A stretch of DNA of 26,150 nt from positions 1-26,150 of the forward strand of contig CAZWDL010000106.1 of the NCBI GenBank assembly GCA_964632995.1, given 5' to 3'. The DNA comes from CAZWDL01 sp964632995 (GTDB lineage: Bacteria; Bacteroidota; Bacteroidia; Chitinophagales; Saprospiraceae). Each line of letters begins with the position of its first letter. The stretch's first letter is position 1. This document shows, piece after piece, positions 5,767-14,193 of this stretch. The notes below the pieces were generated by a model. It had not been told where the DNA came from. It did not search any database and worked only from the letters and a program-made list of their open reading frames with translations. Position numbers and translations under genes: made by a program.

Positions 5767-7479
5767 TCAGTTTCCCAATTCATCCATCAGCGTCAGGGTT
5801 TTTTTCTCCACGCCTCGTGCTGCTTGTTCAACCAGCTGTTGCAGCTGCTCGGCGGCGCCTCCAACCGGAATTTCGGTCATTTTCTGAATAGCCGTGCTGT
5901 ACCACCAGCCCCAGGTCCAGAGGATGTCGCGCTGTTCGGTGAGGGAGCCTTGTGTTCGGAGGGCGTTGCGGCTGAGCAGCCATTCGCGGTTCAGGCGTTG
6001 CAGGGCCATGGCTTCGACGTTGCGAACCAGATCGACGGCCGTCCGGTTATCCGCCCGGCAAAGGGTGAGGGCGCTGACCAGCGCACTGACGCCCACGTTG
6101 TAGAGTGTTTCAGGGGAAACTTTGTCAATGCGGTCGGCGTCGGTGTGGTAGAAAGCGTCGGTGAAGTGCCAGAGCAGGAGGCCGGGGATGCCGGCGCGCA
6201 GGAAGGGCACGTGGTCGCTGCCCCCCTCGAAGGGGTTGGTGCGGACCGTCCAGTTGTTGGCTTCGCCCTGCTGCTGACAGATATAGAAGATGAAGTCGTT
6301 GAAGTAATGCGGGTTCAGGTCCGCTTTGGAGACCGGCGTAGCGCCCCACTCCGTGTGCCGGTCTTCCCCGCGCGTCCAGATGGCCGAAGGATCGGGCATC
6401 TTTTCGATGAGGAAGACGCCGCCGGTCTTCTCGGTATCTTCCCCCACCATATCCAGGCTGACGCCGTAGCGAATATTCTTTTGCCGGCTTGTATCTTCGG
6501 TGACGAAGCGGCGGGTGGAGCTGATCTCATCACCCCAGAGAAAGGTGATGGTCCGGCCGGGGTCGATGTCACCGCGCCGGAGCAGGGCGGCGGCGCTGCG
6601 GGCCATCTCGGCGAGGCAGGCCACGCCGGAGGCATTGTCGTTGGCGCCGGGCTCCTGCACGTGGGCGCTGAAGACGAAGCGTTCCTCCGGCTGCCGGCTG
6701 CCCCGCAGCTCGGCCACCAGGGTGAGTTCCTCAGATTGATGTAAACGGGTTTCGATGTTCACACGCAACCGGACAGGCCCCTGCTCCAATTGTGCTTTAA
6801 GCGTTTCCTTCGCCCGGTAAGAGAGGTTGATCGCCCAGGATTGCCGGGTGCTGTCGAGCGGAATAGAGGTGAAGGGAATGCTGTTTGTATATCGCTTCGG
6901 TTGATTATAGCCTGGAATGCGGTAGCCCAGCACGCCGGCGGCGCCCCGCTTTTGGACGGCCTCCCGGAAAAGGGGATGGCAATGACATTCGGCGAAGACG
7001 ATCTTGTTTTCCACCTCCACCGTATCGAAAGCCATGCTGTCGCAGCCTGCAACATAGACGAGCGGCGCTTCAATGCCGCCTTCCGGCGTGGAAAAGCTGT
7101 TGATGGTGATCATGTTGCGGTTATCCGCAAAGGTGAGCAGGGGTTGATTTTGTCCTGCAATCTGTACCTGCCCGTTCAGCGGCTCCCAGGCGGGAGCCTC
7201 CATAGTACGCCGCTCGACGCGATAGCTAAGGCGCCCCTGCTGTTCTTCCCTGAATCCCGCTTTTTCCAGGAGCTCCCGGACGTATTCGATGCTCTCATCA
7301 AATCCGGTATTCCCCGGCAGGCGCCAGCGCTGACCGACGTAGGCCGTCGTTTCCAGCGCCCTTTCCCCGGAATACTCGGCGCGAACCAGTCTGAAAAGGG
7401 AATCCACTTCTGACGGAACGGATTGCGCAGAAGCAGATGAGCAGAGCCATACCCCTACCAACAGTAATAGTGTTCTCAC
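5767..7479 (-). CDS. Secreted M28-like zinc peptidase with altered catalytic positions
   Basis: 570 residues starting at GTG (7477-7479). That start gives a clean signal peptide: LLLLVGVWLC core, cleavage probably after SASA (residues 15-18). A PA-like insert covers about 130-245, and the M28 catalytic domain about 255-470. Zinc ligands expected for M28 can be placed at H273, D281, E318, D343 and H445. The motif usually reading HxD is HVQ (Q275), and the usual EE pair is DE (D317-E318), so the general-base glutamate is replaced by aspartate. The enzyme would act outside the cytoplasm on peptides or small substrates, if active. It stands alone on the minus strand, 88 bases after the DCC gene's stop position on the map. 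Confidence 0.82.
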   Translation of the reverse strand: MRTLLLLVGVWLCSSASAQSVPSEVDSLFRLVRAEYSGERALETTAYVGQRWRLPGNTGFDESIEYVRELLEKAGFREEQQGRLSYRVERRTMEAPAWEPLNGQVQIAGQNQPLLTFADNRNMITINSFSTPEGGIEAPLVYVAGCDSMAFDTVEVENKIVFAECHCHPLFREAVQKRGAAGVLGYRIPGYNQPKRYTNSIPFTSIPLDSTRQSWAINLSYRAKETLKAQLEQGPVRLRVNIETRLHQSEELTLVAELRGSRQPEERFVFSAHVQEPGANDNASGVACLAEMARSAAALLRRGDIDPGRTITFLWGDEISSTRRFVTEDTSRQKNIRYGVSLDMVGEDTEKTGGVFLIEKMPDPSAIWTRGEDRHTEWGATPVSKADLNPHYFNDFIFYICQQQGEANNWTVRTNPFEGGSDHVPFLRAGIPGLLLWHFTDAFYHTDADRIDKVSPETLYNVGVSALVSALTLCRADNRTAVDLVRNVEAMALQRLNREWLLSRNALRTQGSLTEQRDILWTWGWWYSTAIQKMTEIPVGGAAEQLQQLVEQAARGVEKKTLTLMDELGN

Positions 7480-7567
7480 AGCAAATTTTTAGCCCGAAGA
7501 TAACGGATTTTCAGCTTATGATGATTTTATCGGATGTTAGGCGGGAAGGGACGATCGTTAACGATGT

Positions 7568-8044
7568 TTATCCCAGTAAAAGTAAGAGCATCAAAATGAG
7601 CCCGATGAGGTAGTACAGCCAGTAGTTCTCAGGAGATCGCGGGTTTTTCCCAAAAAGCGCCTTTGTCAGCTTAAACATAAATGGGCGATGGTCGGCAATC
7701 CACTGGTATATCTGGTCGCTGATCCATTGGAAAACGGGATCGTACTGGTACCACTCGTCCAGAAAGGCCCAGGGCGTACCGTAGGTGAAGGTGCGGTAGG
7801 CCGCACCGGCGCCGCTGTACACGGCTCCGTCGGGCTCGATCAACTGCGCGGCTTCGCGGAAGCGGCCGGTGGGAATATCGGGAAACCGGTCACTTACTTC
7901 CTGGTACGGCTCGTAGCGGATGAGGTCGCCGGTCATCTGCCGCCAGCGCAATACCCAGTAATGACAAAAGCCGCACTGGCCGTCCCAGACGAGCAACGGC
8001 TTGTCGCGGGGAGGATAATCGGTATGATGGACTTTTTGGTACAT
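7568..8044 (-). CDS. DCC-family (DUF393) thiol-disulfide oxidoreductase-like protein
   Basis: 158 residues from the ATG at 8042-8044. The family signature DGQCGFC (21-27) holds the CxxC pair C24/C27, preceded by the strand LLVW. A hydrophobic C-terminal helix (about 141-157) suggests a membrane anchor. DCC proteins are thought to be redox-active but the substrate is unknown. The reading frame stays open upstream to 8197, yet that part only translates the GAACAG repeat at 8106-8165 into a Ser/Phe/Cys-rich string, so the internal ATG is chosen as the true start. Confidence 0.85.
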   Translation of the reverse strand: MYQKVHHTDYPPRDKPLLVWDGQCGFCHYWVLRWRQMTGDLIRYEPYQEVSDRFPDIPTGRFREAAQLIEPDGAVYSGAGAAYRTFTYGTPWAFLDEWYQYDPVFQWISDQIYQWIADHRPFMFKLTKALFGKNPRSPENYWLYYLIGLILMLLLLLG

Positions 8045-8105
8045 GGTACTATTGAAGGAAGGAAAAAGAAAGAGGGTTTGTTCGATGGCCGGATAGGAAT
8101 ATGGA

Positions 8106-8165
8106 AGAACCGCAGAACAGAAGAACAGAGGAATCGCAGAACAGAAGAACAGAGGAACAGAAGAA
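8106..8165. repeat. Tandem GAACAG-rich repeat
   Basis: A 23-base unit beginning CGCAGAACAG is present twice without change, at 8111-8133 and 8135-8157, followed by a partial copy. The stretch AGAACCGCAGAACAG (8106-8120) recurs exactly at 24917-24931 in the fold-back element near the other end of the window, and its reverse complement lies at 24862-24875. It sits just upstream of the DCC gene and could be mistaken for an N-terminal extension of it. Confidence 0.75.
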
Positions 8166-8314
8166 GTGAGCTCAGTGGGGCAATCACCTCGAAGCACCTA
8201 TTGCTTTCGACCGTCAATTTTTTTAACTTGAATTTCCGGGGTAGAGAGCCATTTTTTTCACCAAACACCCGACACGACGGCTGACAAAGAATTTTTGCTT
8301 CTCTCTATCCGTAA

Positions 8315-8575
8315 AGGTCTACTCACTATCGACGCAACAACCGCAGCTGGAACTACCAGGGCGCTTACTACTTCGGTATTCTCGTTTCCATTACCTACGT
8401 AAACCCATATGCCGGCGCCTGGTGGGCCTGCCTGGACCACGGGCACTGGGGCGTCAAGCTGCATCGCTCTTTCGACCGGGGAGGGAAGCGGGAAGAGATT
8501 CCAACTCCTCGGTTTCCCGAATGGGCCGAAATAATACCCGGTAAACGGGCAACAAGCCTATTTCGAAGCCTTTAA
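8315..8575 (+). pseudogene. Relic of an HUH (RAYT/IS200-like) transposase
   Basis: The frame from 8315 to the TAA at 8573 has no ATG. It reads YRRNNRSWNYQGAYYF (8327-8374), which resembles the N-terminus of REP-associated tyrosine transposases (YRR...G.YFVT). Further on, AWWACLDHGHW resembles their HUH metal-binding region (AWVVMPDHVH). The usual spacing between these two blocks is roughly 20 residues longer, so an internal deletion is likely. No catalytic tyrosine helix is recognisable afterwards. It lies directly before the truncated radical SAM gene and may have caused that damage. The similarity is by eye only. Confidence 0.4.
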
Positions 8576-8586
8576 GACTGACTTGA

Positions 8587-9537
8587 AAAACCGGTGAGGG
8601 TATTGACCGGATCATCTTTAATAAAATTTCGCCCAATGCCAAAATTAAAAACCCGGTAGTTGGTTGGCATGATCCGAATTTCGGCATTCGCTTCAAGGAA
8701 TACATGGATACAATTGCGGAGGCTGTTCCCCCGGGGTCTGTCAGGTTTATCGCTGAGAGCAGCTTGGCGATACTCAGCGAACCCAACCTCAAAAGGATGC
8801 AGGAAAATGGTTTCGTCGGTATGTTGCCGGGCATAGAATCCTGGTATGAAATGGGCAACAAATCGAAGGCATCGAGAGTCGTGGGGCTGGAAAAAGTGAA
8901 AAAGGTATCAGCCCACACCAACATGATTTTGAGGTATATCCCCTACCTGCAAACCAATTTTGTGCTGGGGCTGGACAGCGATGCCGGGGAAGAGCCCTTT
9001 GAACTGACTAAAAGATTTGTCGATGCTTCCCCCGGCGCCTTCCCGGGGTATTCGATCCTCACGGCATTTGGGGAGGCAGCGCCGCTGAATTTGCAGTACC
9101 AAAGAGAAGACCGGGTACTTCCTTTCCCTTTTCACTTTCTCAATAACCACCTGGCGATGAATGTCAAGCCCAAAAATTATGAGTGGGTGGATTTCTATGA
9201 TAAGGTGATTGACCTGACCGCTTATACTTTTTCCAATAGAGCCATTTATCGTCGCTTTGCGAACGCTTCTCATTTTACGGTTAAGTGGATGAACGTTATG
9301 CGCGCCATTTCTTCCGAAGGGTACGGCCGGTTGCGGTTTTTTAGAAAGGTGCGAAAGCAGCTTGTGGAAGACCAGGCCTTCCGCGATTATTTCGAAGGCG
9401 AAACGACTGTATTACCGGATTTCTATACCGAGATCATCAGGAAAGACCTGGGGAAATGGTGGAAATGGCTACCCGAGGGGGCCATCTATCATGATCAAAA
9501 TGCTTATCTGAAAAAAAGTGAATATACAAAGGGATAG
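8587..9537 (+). pseudogene. 5'-truncated radical SAM gene
   Basis: The frame opens after a TGA at 8584-8586; the first ATG is at 8704. Upstream of it the frame already encodes conserved family sequence: VVGWHDPNFGIRF, followed by the strands AESSLAIL and MLPGIESWYEMGNKS and the long C-terminal domain with FPFHFLNNHLAMNVKP. This resembles the later part of the radical SAM barrel plus C-terminal domain of B12-binding-type radical SAM proteins. The CxxxCxxC cluster motif, which should lie N-terminal to this part, is absent. A short piece in another frame (AYFEAFKTDLKN, about 8551-8586) may be further lost coding sequence. The remaining 277 codons look intact, so the loss is probably recent, or a shorter protein is still made. 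Confidence 0.7.
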
Positions 9538-9539
9538 TG

Positions 9540-9559
9540 CCAGGGATACATTGCCCTGG
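9540..9559 (+). terminator. Short hairpin after the radical SAM remnant
   Basis: CCAGGG (9540-9545) pairs with CCCTGG (9554-9559) two bases after the TAG stop. No T-run follows, so terminator function is uncertain. Confidence 0.3.
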
Positions 9560-9661
9560 GCAAAATGGGCACAGAATCGCCATAGCAGTATACCAAATCC
9601 GATACCGGTTATGTGTGGGGAATGATCACGAATAACTTCGAACCGTTCCATCCTTCCCTAC

Positions 9662-10651
9662 CTACTTCGCCTTCTCCAGAATCCGGATATAATTCGCCCG
9701 CTCGTAGGCCGTCGGGTCCGAGATGTTGCGCTGGCTGAGTACGCCCTTAAACTCCTGTACCGACTCGAAGCGCAGCGACTTCATCCACTCCTCCATTTCA
9801 TTCGTCATTTTCTTAATGTAATCAATGCCATATTTATAGAGGGCGGAGGCGGTCATGGCGACGTCGGCGCCGGCCAGCAGGTATTTAATCACCTCGCGGG
9901 CGCCCTGCACGCCGGTGGTGGCAGCCAGGCTGATATCGAGGCGGCCGTAGAGGGAGGCGATCCAGAGCAGGGGCAGCCGGATTTCGTTGGCGTGGCTGTA
10001 TTCAAGGTTCGAAAGTACGCGCAGTTGGGATATATCGAAATCGGGTTGATAAAATCGATTGAAAAGCACCAGACCGTCGGTCCCGGCTTCCTGCAGGCGC
10101 CTGGCCATATGGCCCATAGCCGAAAAATAGGGATTGAGCTTGACAGCTACCGGGATATCAACAGCGGATTTGACCGCCTCTACGATATCGATATACCGTT
10201 GTTCCACCGTTCTGCCATCAAGGTTGATGTCGGCAGGAATAAAAAATACATTGATCTCGAGGCCGTCGGCGCCGGCTTCGGCGATCTGCTTCGAATACTC
10301 CACCCAACCTTCGTTCGTGACGCAGTTCAGGCTGGCGAAAACCGGGATATCCACCCGCTCTTTGGCTTCGCGGATGATTTCCAGGTAGCGCGCCGTGCTG
10401 GTCCGGTAATCTTTGAGCTGTGGGAAATAATCCAGAGCTGCGGGTTGTGTGGTGGCATTTGCCTGTTGATCAAGCCGGTAGGACTTGGCTTCCCGCTCAA
10501 TTTGTTCTTCGAATAGAGAAAAGAGCACTACTGCTCCGGCTCCGGCATCTTCCATACGGGCAATATTATCGACTTCCACGGTAAGCGGACAGGCCGAAAC
10601 CACAATCGGGGATTCCAGCTTGAGTCCCATGTATTTAGTACCTAGCTTCAT
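9662..10651 (-). CDS. Dihydroorotate dehydrogenase-like flavoprotein
   Basis: 329 residues of a TIM-barrel FMN protein related to class 1 dihydroorotate dehydrogenase. The N-terminus (LKLESPIVVSACPLT), SLNCVTNEGW in the middle, GADGLEINVFF, and PVAVKLNPYFS with the late glycine-rich GARE/LLAGAD phosphate-binding stretch all fit. In annotated genomes this subgroup is named 'dihydroorotate dehydrogenase-like' and often lies near pyruvate:ferredoxin oxidoreductase genes, so it may not make pyrimidines. Here its divergent neighbour is ppdK, another pyruvate-related enzyme. No pyrimidine biosynthesis gene is nearby. The ATG at 10649-10651 begins the conserved strand. Confidence 0.85.
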   Translation of the reverse strand: MKLGTKYMGLKLESPIVVSACPLTVEVDNIARMEDAGAGAVVLFSLFEEQIEREAKSYRLDQQANATTQPAALDYFPQLKDYRTSTARYLEIIREAKERVDIPVFASLNCVTNEGWVEYSKQIAEAGADGLEINVFFIPADINLDGRTVEQRYIDIVEAVKSAVDIPVAVKLNPYFSAMGHMARRLQEAGTDGLVLFNRFYQPDFDISQLRVLSNLEYSHANEIRLPLLWIASLYGRLDISLAATTGVQGAREVIKYLLAGADVAMTASALYKYGIDYIKKMTNEMEEWMKSLRFESVQEFKGVLSQRNISDPTAYERANYIRILEKAK

Positions 10652-11087
10652 AACGGTTCTGTTTTTCGGTAGCGAAAAAATGTAATTACCAGTCGGGCTA
10701 CTCTTCTTAGCGCCAAGTCGGCAATGACGAGACGGTAGTGGTGTGTTTTATGAGGTATGCCAATCAGTCAGCTCATTTCAAGTTAGGACAGCAGAGCACC
10801 AAAGGAGGTGACATTTGTCATCGCTGAGCTTGATTTTTGTCAGGAGTAGAGCCGATGTGAAAAGCGAGGGCTGTCTGTCATTCACCTGCCATAATTGCAC
10901 GAAAGTAGAAAATCCCTTGACCTCCGTACATCAAAATAGAGGTATTGATAATCCGGGCTAACCGGCCTATTGATATATGTCATTCCTGCAAATGATGCTT
11001 ATCATCTGATGTTCAGCTGTAAAGCCTTTTCTTAATATCGTTCTTTGTAATGAGAATTTTGACCGACTAACCTAAATAAGCATCATT
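10652..11087. promoter_or_regulatory. 436-base divergent intergenic region with ppdK leader
   Basis: The region separates two divergent genes and must hold both promoters, though no strong TTG/TAnnTTTG pair stands out. An 8-base direct repeat TATTGATA occurs at 10943-10950 and 10968-10975. AATGATGCTTAT (10991-11002) is the perfect reverse complement of ATAAGCATCATT (11076-11087), which ends right before the ppdK ATG. If both arms are in the transcript, a 12-bp stem would cover the ribosome-binding region. Confidence 0.5.
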
Positions 11088-13841
11088 ATGGCAGACCAAG
11101 AGAAATTCGTTTACACCTTCGGTGATGGAAAAGCTGAAGGAAGCACTAAGATGAAGAACCTGCTGGGCGGCAAAGGTGCTAACCTGGCGGAAATGAACCG
11201 CATAGGTGTTCCCGTGCCTCCCGGATTTACAATAACCACCGAAACCTGCACCCGCTATAATGAGGAAGGAAAAGAGAAAGTACTCGCTTTGATCCAGGAT
11301 GGAGTCAGAGCAGGTATTGCTTATGTAGAAAAAATTATGGGTAGCAAGTTTGGCGACCCGGAAAACCCCTTGCTGGTTTCCGTACGCTCCGGCGCCCGCG
11401 TATCCATGCCGGGCATGATGGACACGGTGCTCAACCTGGGCCTGAATCCGGAAACGGTGAAAGGTATCGCCAAGCGTTCCGGTGAGGAGCGCTTCGCCTG
11501 GGACTCCTACCGTCGCTTCGTACAGATGTACGGTGATGTGGTCATGGGGCTCAAGCCCGAGTCCAAAGAGGACGAGGACCCCTTCGAACTGCTCATCGAA
11601 CGGATGAAAAAGGAAAAAGGGGTAGAAAACGATATCGAGCTGACGACGGAAGACCTGAAAAAACTCACCAGCCAGTTTAAGGAATTGATCAAGGAAAAAA
11701 CCGGCCAGACTTTCCCGACCGATCCCTGGAATCAGCTCTGGGGCTCGATCATTGCTGTATTTGAAAGCTGGCAGAACGAGCGCGCCAAGGTATATCGCTT
11801 GCTGAACCACATCCCCGATGACTGGGGAACGGCGGTCAACGTACAGGCCATGGTATACGGCAACCTGGATTACGACAGCGCCACCGGCGTCGCCTTTACC
11901 CGCGACGCAGGCACCGGAGAGGATGTGTTCAACGGAGAATTCCTGCTGAACGCACAGGGCGAAGACGTGGTGGCCGGCATACGCACCCCGCAGGAAATCA
12001 CCCTGAGAGGTTCCAGACGCTGGGCCAAGCTCGCCGGAGTATCCGAGGAAGAGCGCAAGGAAAAGTATCCTTCGCTGGAGGAAGTGATGCCCGAGGTATA
12101 CGAAGAACTTGCCGAAATAGAAACCAAGCTCGAAAACCACTATAAAGACATGCAGGACCTGGAATTCACTATCCAGGAAGGCAAACTGTGGATCCTGCAG
12201 ACGCGCAACGGTAAACGCACCGGGGCCGCCATGGTGAAGATCGCTATGGATATGCTGCGCGACGGCATGATCGATGAGCGCACCGCGCTGATGCGCGTGG
12301 ACCCACACCGTCTCGATGACCTGCTGCATCCCGTCTTTGAAGAAAAATCCCTGGAAGAAGCCGAAGTGATCGCCAAGGGACTGCCCGCCTCGCCGGGCGC
12401 CGCTACCGGCCAGATCGTTTTCTTCGCCGATGAGGCGGATACGCTGGCCAAAGCCGGCAAGGACGTCGTCCTGGTTCGTACGGAAACATCCCCGGAAGAC
12501 CTCCGCGGTATGAATGCCGCCCGCGGCATCCTGACCGCCCGCGGCGGGATGACCTCCCACGCGGCCGTGGTGGCCCGCGGTATGGGCAAGTGCTGTGTCT
12601 CCGGCGCCGGTAAGATCCACATCAATTACCGGGAACGAACGATGGAAGTGGAAGGCAAAACTTATATGGAAGGCGACTGGATCTCGCTCAACGGCTCTAC
12701 CGGCGAAGTCCTGAAAGGAAAAATCGCTACCCGCGAGCCGGAACTGGGCGGCGACTTCGGCGAACTCATGGATCTGGCCGATAAATACGCTATCATGAAA
12801 GTGCGCACCAACGCCGATACGCCGCACGATGCGGAAACCGCTTACCGCTTCGGCGCCCGCGGTATCGGCCTGTGCCGCACCGAACATATGTTCTTCGAAG
12901 GCGAACGCATCGTCGCCATGCGCGAAATGATACTCGCCGACAACCGCGAAGGACGCAAGAAGGCACTGCAGAAACTACTGCCCATGCAACGGGAAGACTT
13001 CGAAGGGCTCTTCGAAGTGATGCACGACCTGCCGGTAACCATCCGCCTCTTCGACCCGCCGCTGCACGAATTCGTGCCCCACGACCCGGAAGGACAGGAG
13101 GAAGTGGCGAAGGACCTCGGCGTTCCGGTTGAAAAGGTCAAAGAGGCCGTTGAAGCCCTGGCCGAAAACAACCCCATGATGGGACACCGCGGCTGTCGCC
13201 TGGGCATCACCTATCCCGAAATTACGGAAATGCAAACCCGCGCCATCATCGAGGCCGCCCTCAATATTAAGAAGCGCGACATCAATGTGATTCCGGAAAT
13301 TATGGTCCCGCTGGTAACGACCATACGTGAGTTTTTCGACCAGGAGAAACTGATCCGCAGTACCGCCGAGCTGGTCTTCGAAGAACGCGGCGACCGCGTC
13401 GAGTTCCGCATCGGCACCATGATCGAAACACCCCGGGCCGCCCTCACGGCTGACTATATCGCCAACCGGGCCGAGTTCTTCAGCTTCGGCACCAACGACC
13501 TGACACAGATGACCTTCGGCTTCTCGCGCGACGACGCCGGCAAATTCCTGCCGCTGTATGTCGAGAAAGGCCTGCTCGATCACGATCCGTTCGAGCAGCT
13601 CGACCCGCGGGGCGTCGGCGTACTGCTTAAAATGGCCGCCGAAAAAGGCCGCTCAGTACGCGAAAAACTGCCTCTGGGCATCTGCGGCGAACACGGCGGT
13701 GACCCCGCTTCCGTAGAATTCGCCTTCGAGGCCGGTCTGAACTACGTCAGCTGCTCGCCCTACCGCGTGCCCATCGCCCGCCTGGCTTCGGCGCAGGCAC
13801 AGCTCAAACATGCGGAGGTGAATGAGGCGGTGACCGCTTAA
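11088..13841 (+). CDS. ppdK: Pyruvate, phosphate dikinase
   Basis: 917 residues, slightly longer than the usual 870-900. The N-terminal ATP-grasp domain begins with GGKGANLAEMN, the central phosphohistidine domain has GGMTSHAAVVARG with the swivelling histidine at H491, and the C-terminal PEP/pyruvate barrel has GTNDLTQMTFGFSRDD and the catalytic cysteine in CGEHGG (C866). The enzyme interconverts ATP, phosphate and pyruvate with AMP, diphosphate and PEP, supporting gluconeogenesis or PPi-linked glycolysis. It is not PEP synthase, as both the length and the motifs follow PPDK. Codon choice is strongly biased to C-ending codons, as in highly expressed genes. A hairpin at 13866-13912 follows. 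Confidence 0.97.
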   Translation: MADQEKFVYTFGDGKAEGSTKMKNLLGGKGANLAEMNRIGVPVPPGFTITTETCTRYNEEGKEKVLALIQDGVRAGIAYVEKIMGSKFGDPENPLLVSVRSGARVSMPGMMDTVLNLGLNPETVKGIAKRSGEERFAWDSYRRFVQMYGDVVMGLKPESKEDEDPFELLIERMKKEKGVENDIELTTEDLKKLTSQFKELIKEKTGQTFPTDPWNQLWGSIIAVFESWQNERAKVYRLLNHIPDDWGTAVNVQAMVYGNLDYDSATGVAFTRDAGTGEDVFNGEFLLNAQGEDVVAGIRTPQEITLRGSRRWAKLAGVSEEERKEKYPSLEEVMPEVYEELAEIETKLENHYKDMQDLEFTIQEGKLWILQTRNGKRTGAAMVKIAMDMLRDGMIDERTALMRVDPHRLDDLLHPVFEEKSLEEAEVIAKGLPASPGAATGQIVFFADEADTLAKAGKDVVLVRTETSPEDLRGMNAARGILTARGGMTSHAAVVARGMGKCCVSGAGKIHINYRERTMEVEGKTYMEGDWISLNGSTGEVLKGKIATREPELGGDFGELMDLADKYAIMKVRTNADTPHDAETAYRFGARGIGLCRTEHMFFEGERIVAMREMILADNREGRKKALQKLLPMQREDFEGLFEVMHDLPVTIRLFDPPLHEFVPHDPEGQEEVAKDLGVPVEKVKEAVEALAENNPMMGHRGCRLGITYPEITEMQTRAIIEAALNIKKRDINVIPEIMVPLVTTIREFFDQEKLIRSTAELVFEERGDRVEFRIGTMIETPRAALTADYIANRAEFFSFGTNDLTQMTFGFSRDDAGKFLPLYVEKGLLDHDPFEQLDPRGVGVLLKMAAEKGRSVREKLPLGICGEHGGDPASVEFAFEAGLNYVSCSPYRVPIARLASAQAQLKHAEVNEAVTA

Positions 13842-13865
13842 AAAGTAAAGTAAAGGTTCACTATG

Positions 13866-13912
13866 CTCAGGTTCTCCCCATCTGTCCATTAAGGGCAGGA
13901 GGGGAGCCTGAG
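13866..13912 (+). terminator. Hairpin downstream of ppdK
   Basis: CTCAGG (13866-13871) pairs with CCTGAG (13907-13912), and the adjoining CTCCCC pairs with GGGGAG, apart from a two-base bulge. It lies 24 bases after the stop. No clear T-run follows, so its role as a terminator is inferred from position. Confidence 0.45.
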
Positions 13913-14001
13913 ATCAGTGAAAGACCCGGACAAGTTTGATTCAACTGCAAAGCACGACAGCAACCCGAATTCACTCTGGACCCGAAAAGGCAAAGTGACT
14001 C

Positions 14002-14080
14002 GGAGACAAGGGGACATGGAGAAGGATAACCCGGTGATCATCATAAGCCACCGGTGATTGTGGTTCTCCCTGTCCCTTTG
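14002..14080. repeat. Purine-rich fold-back repeat
   Basis: CAAGGGGACATGGAGAA (14007-14023) pairs with 14064-14080 at 15 of 17 positions. Inside lies CCGGTGAT twice (14031-14038, 14051-14058). The left arm shares the GGAGACAAGG-type sequence with the palindrome at 5611-5730, suggesting one repeat family. Confidence 0.5.
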
Positions 14081-14136
14081 CTTTTGGGATATAATAATTC
14101 AGAGATATAATCGAGCCTTATTTTTAAATTATAATA

Positions 14137-14190
14137 ACTTCCGCTTTCCGCTTTCCGACTTCCGACTTCCGACTTCCGACTTCCACTTCC
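14137..14190. repeat. Heptanucleotide tandem repeat
   Basis: About seven consecutive copies of ACTTCCG/CTTTCCG run from 14137 to about 14190. The array ends three bases before the stop codon of the minus-strand isomerase-like gene (14194-14196). Copy number may vary by slippage; being outside the ORF, this would alter only the 3' end of the transcript. Confidence 0.8.
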
Positions 14191-14193
14191 CCC

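Noticed and set aside
5824..6744. A 306-codon plus-strand frame inside the M28-like gene
   Set aside because: It is a mirror of the biased codons of the real gene; no recognisable domain.
8045..8197. N-terminal extension of the DCC protein
   Set aside because: It only translates the GAACAG tandem repeat; the family domain begins at the ATG at 8042-8044.
11067..12887. A 606-codon open frame on the minus strand inside ppdK
   Set aside because: It is fully antisense to a clear, complete ppdK and results from the C-ending codon bias; the translation resembles no family.
14137..14190. A CRISPR array at the tandem repeat
   Set aside because: The units are seven bases, contiguous and without spacers.
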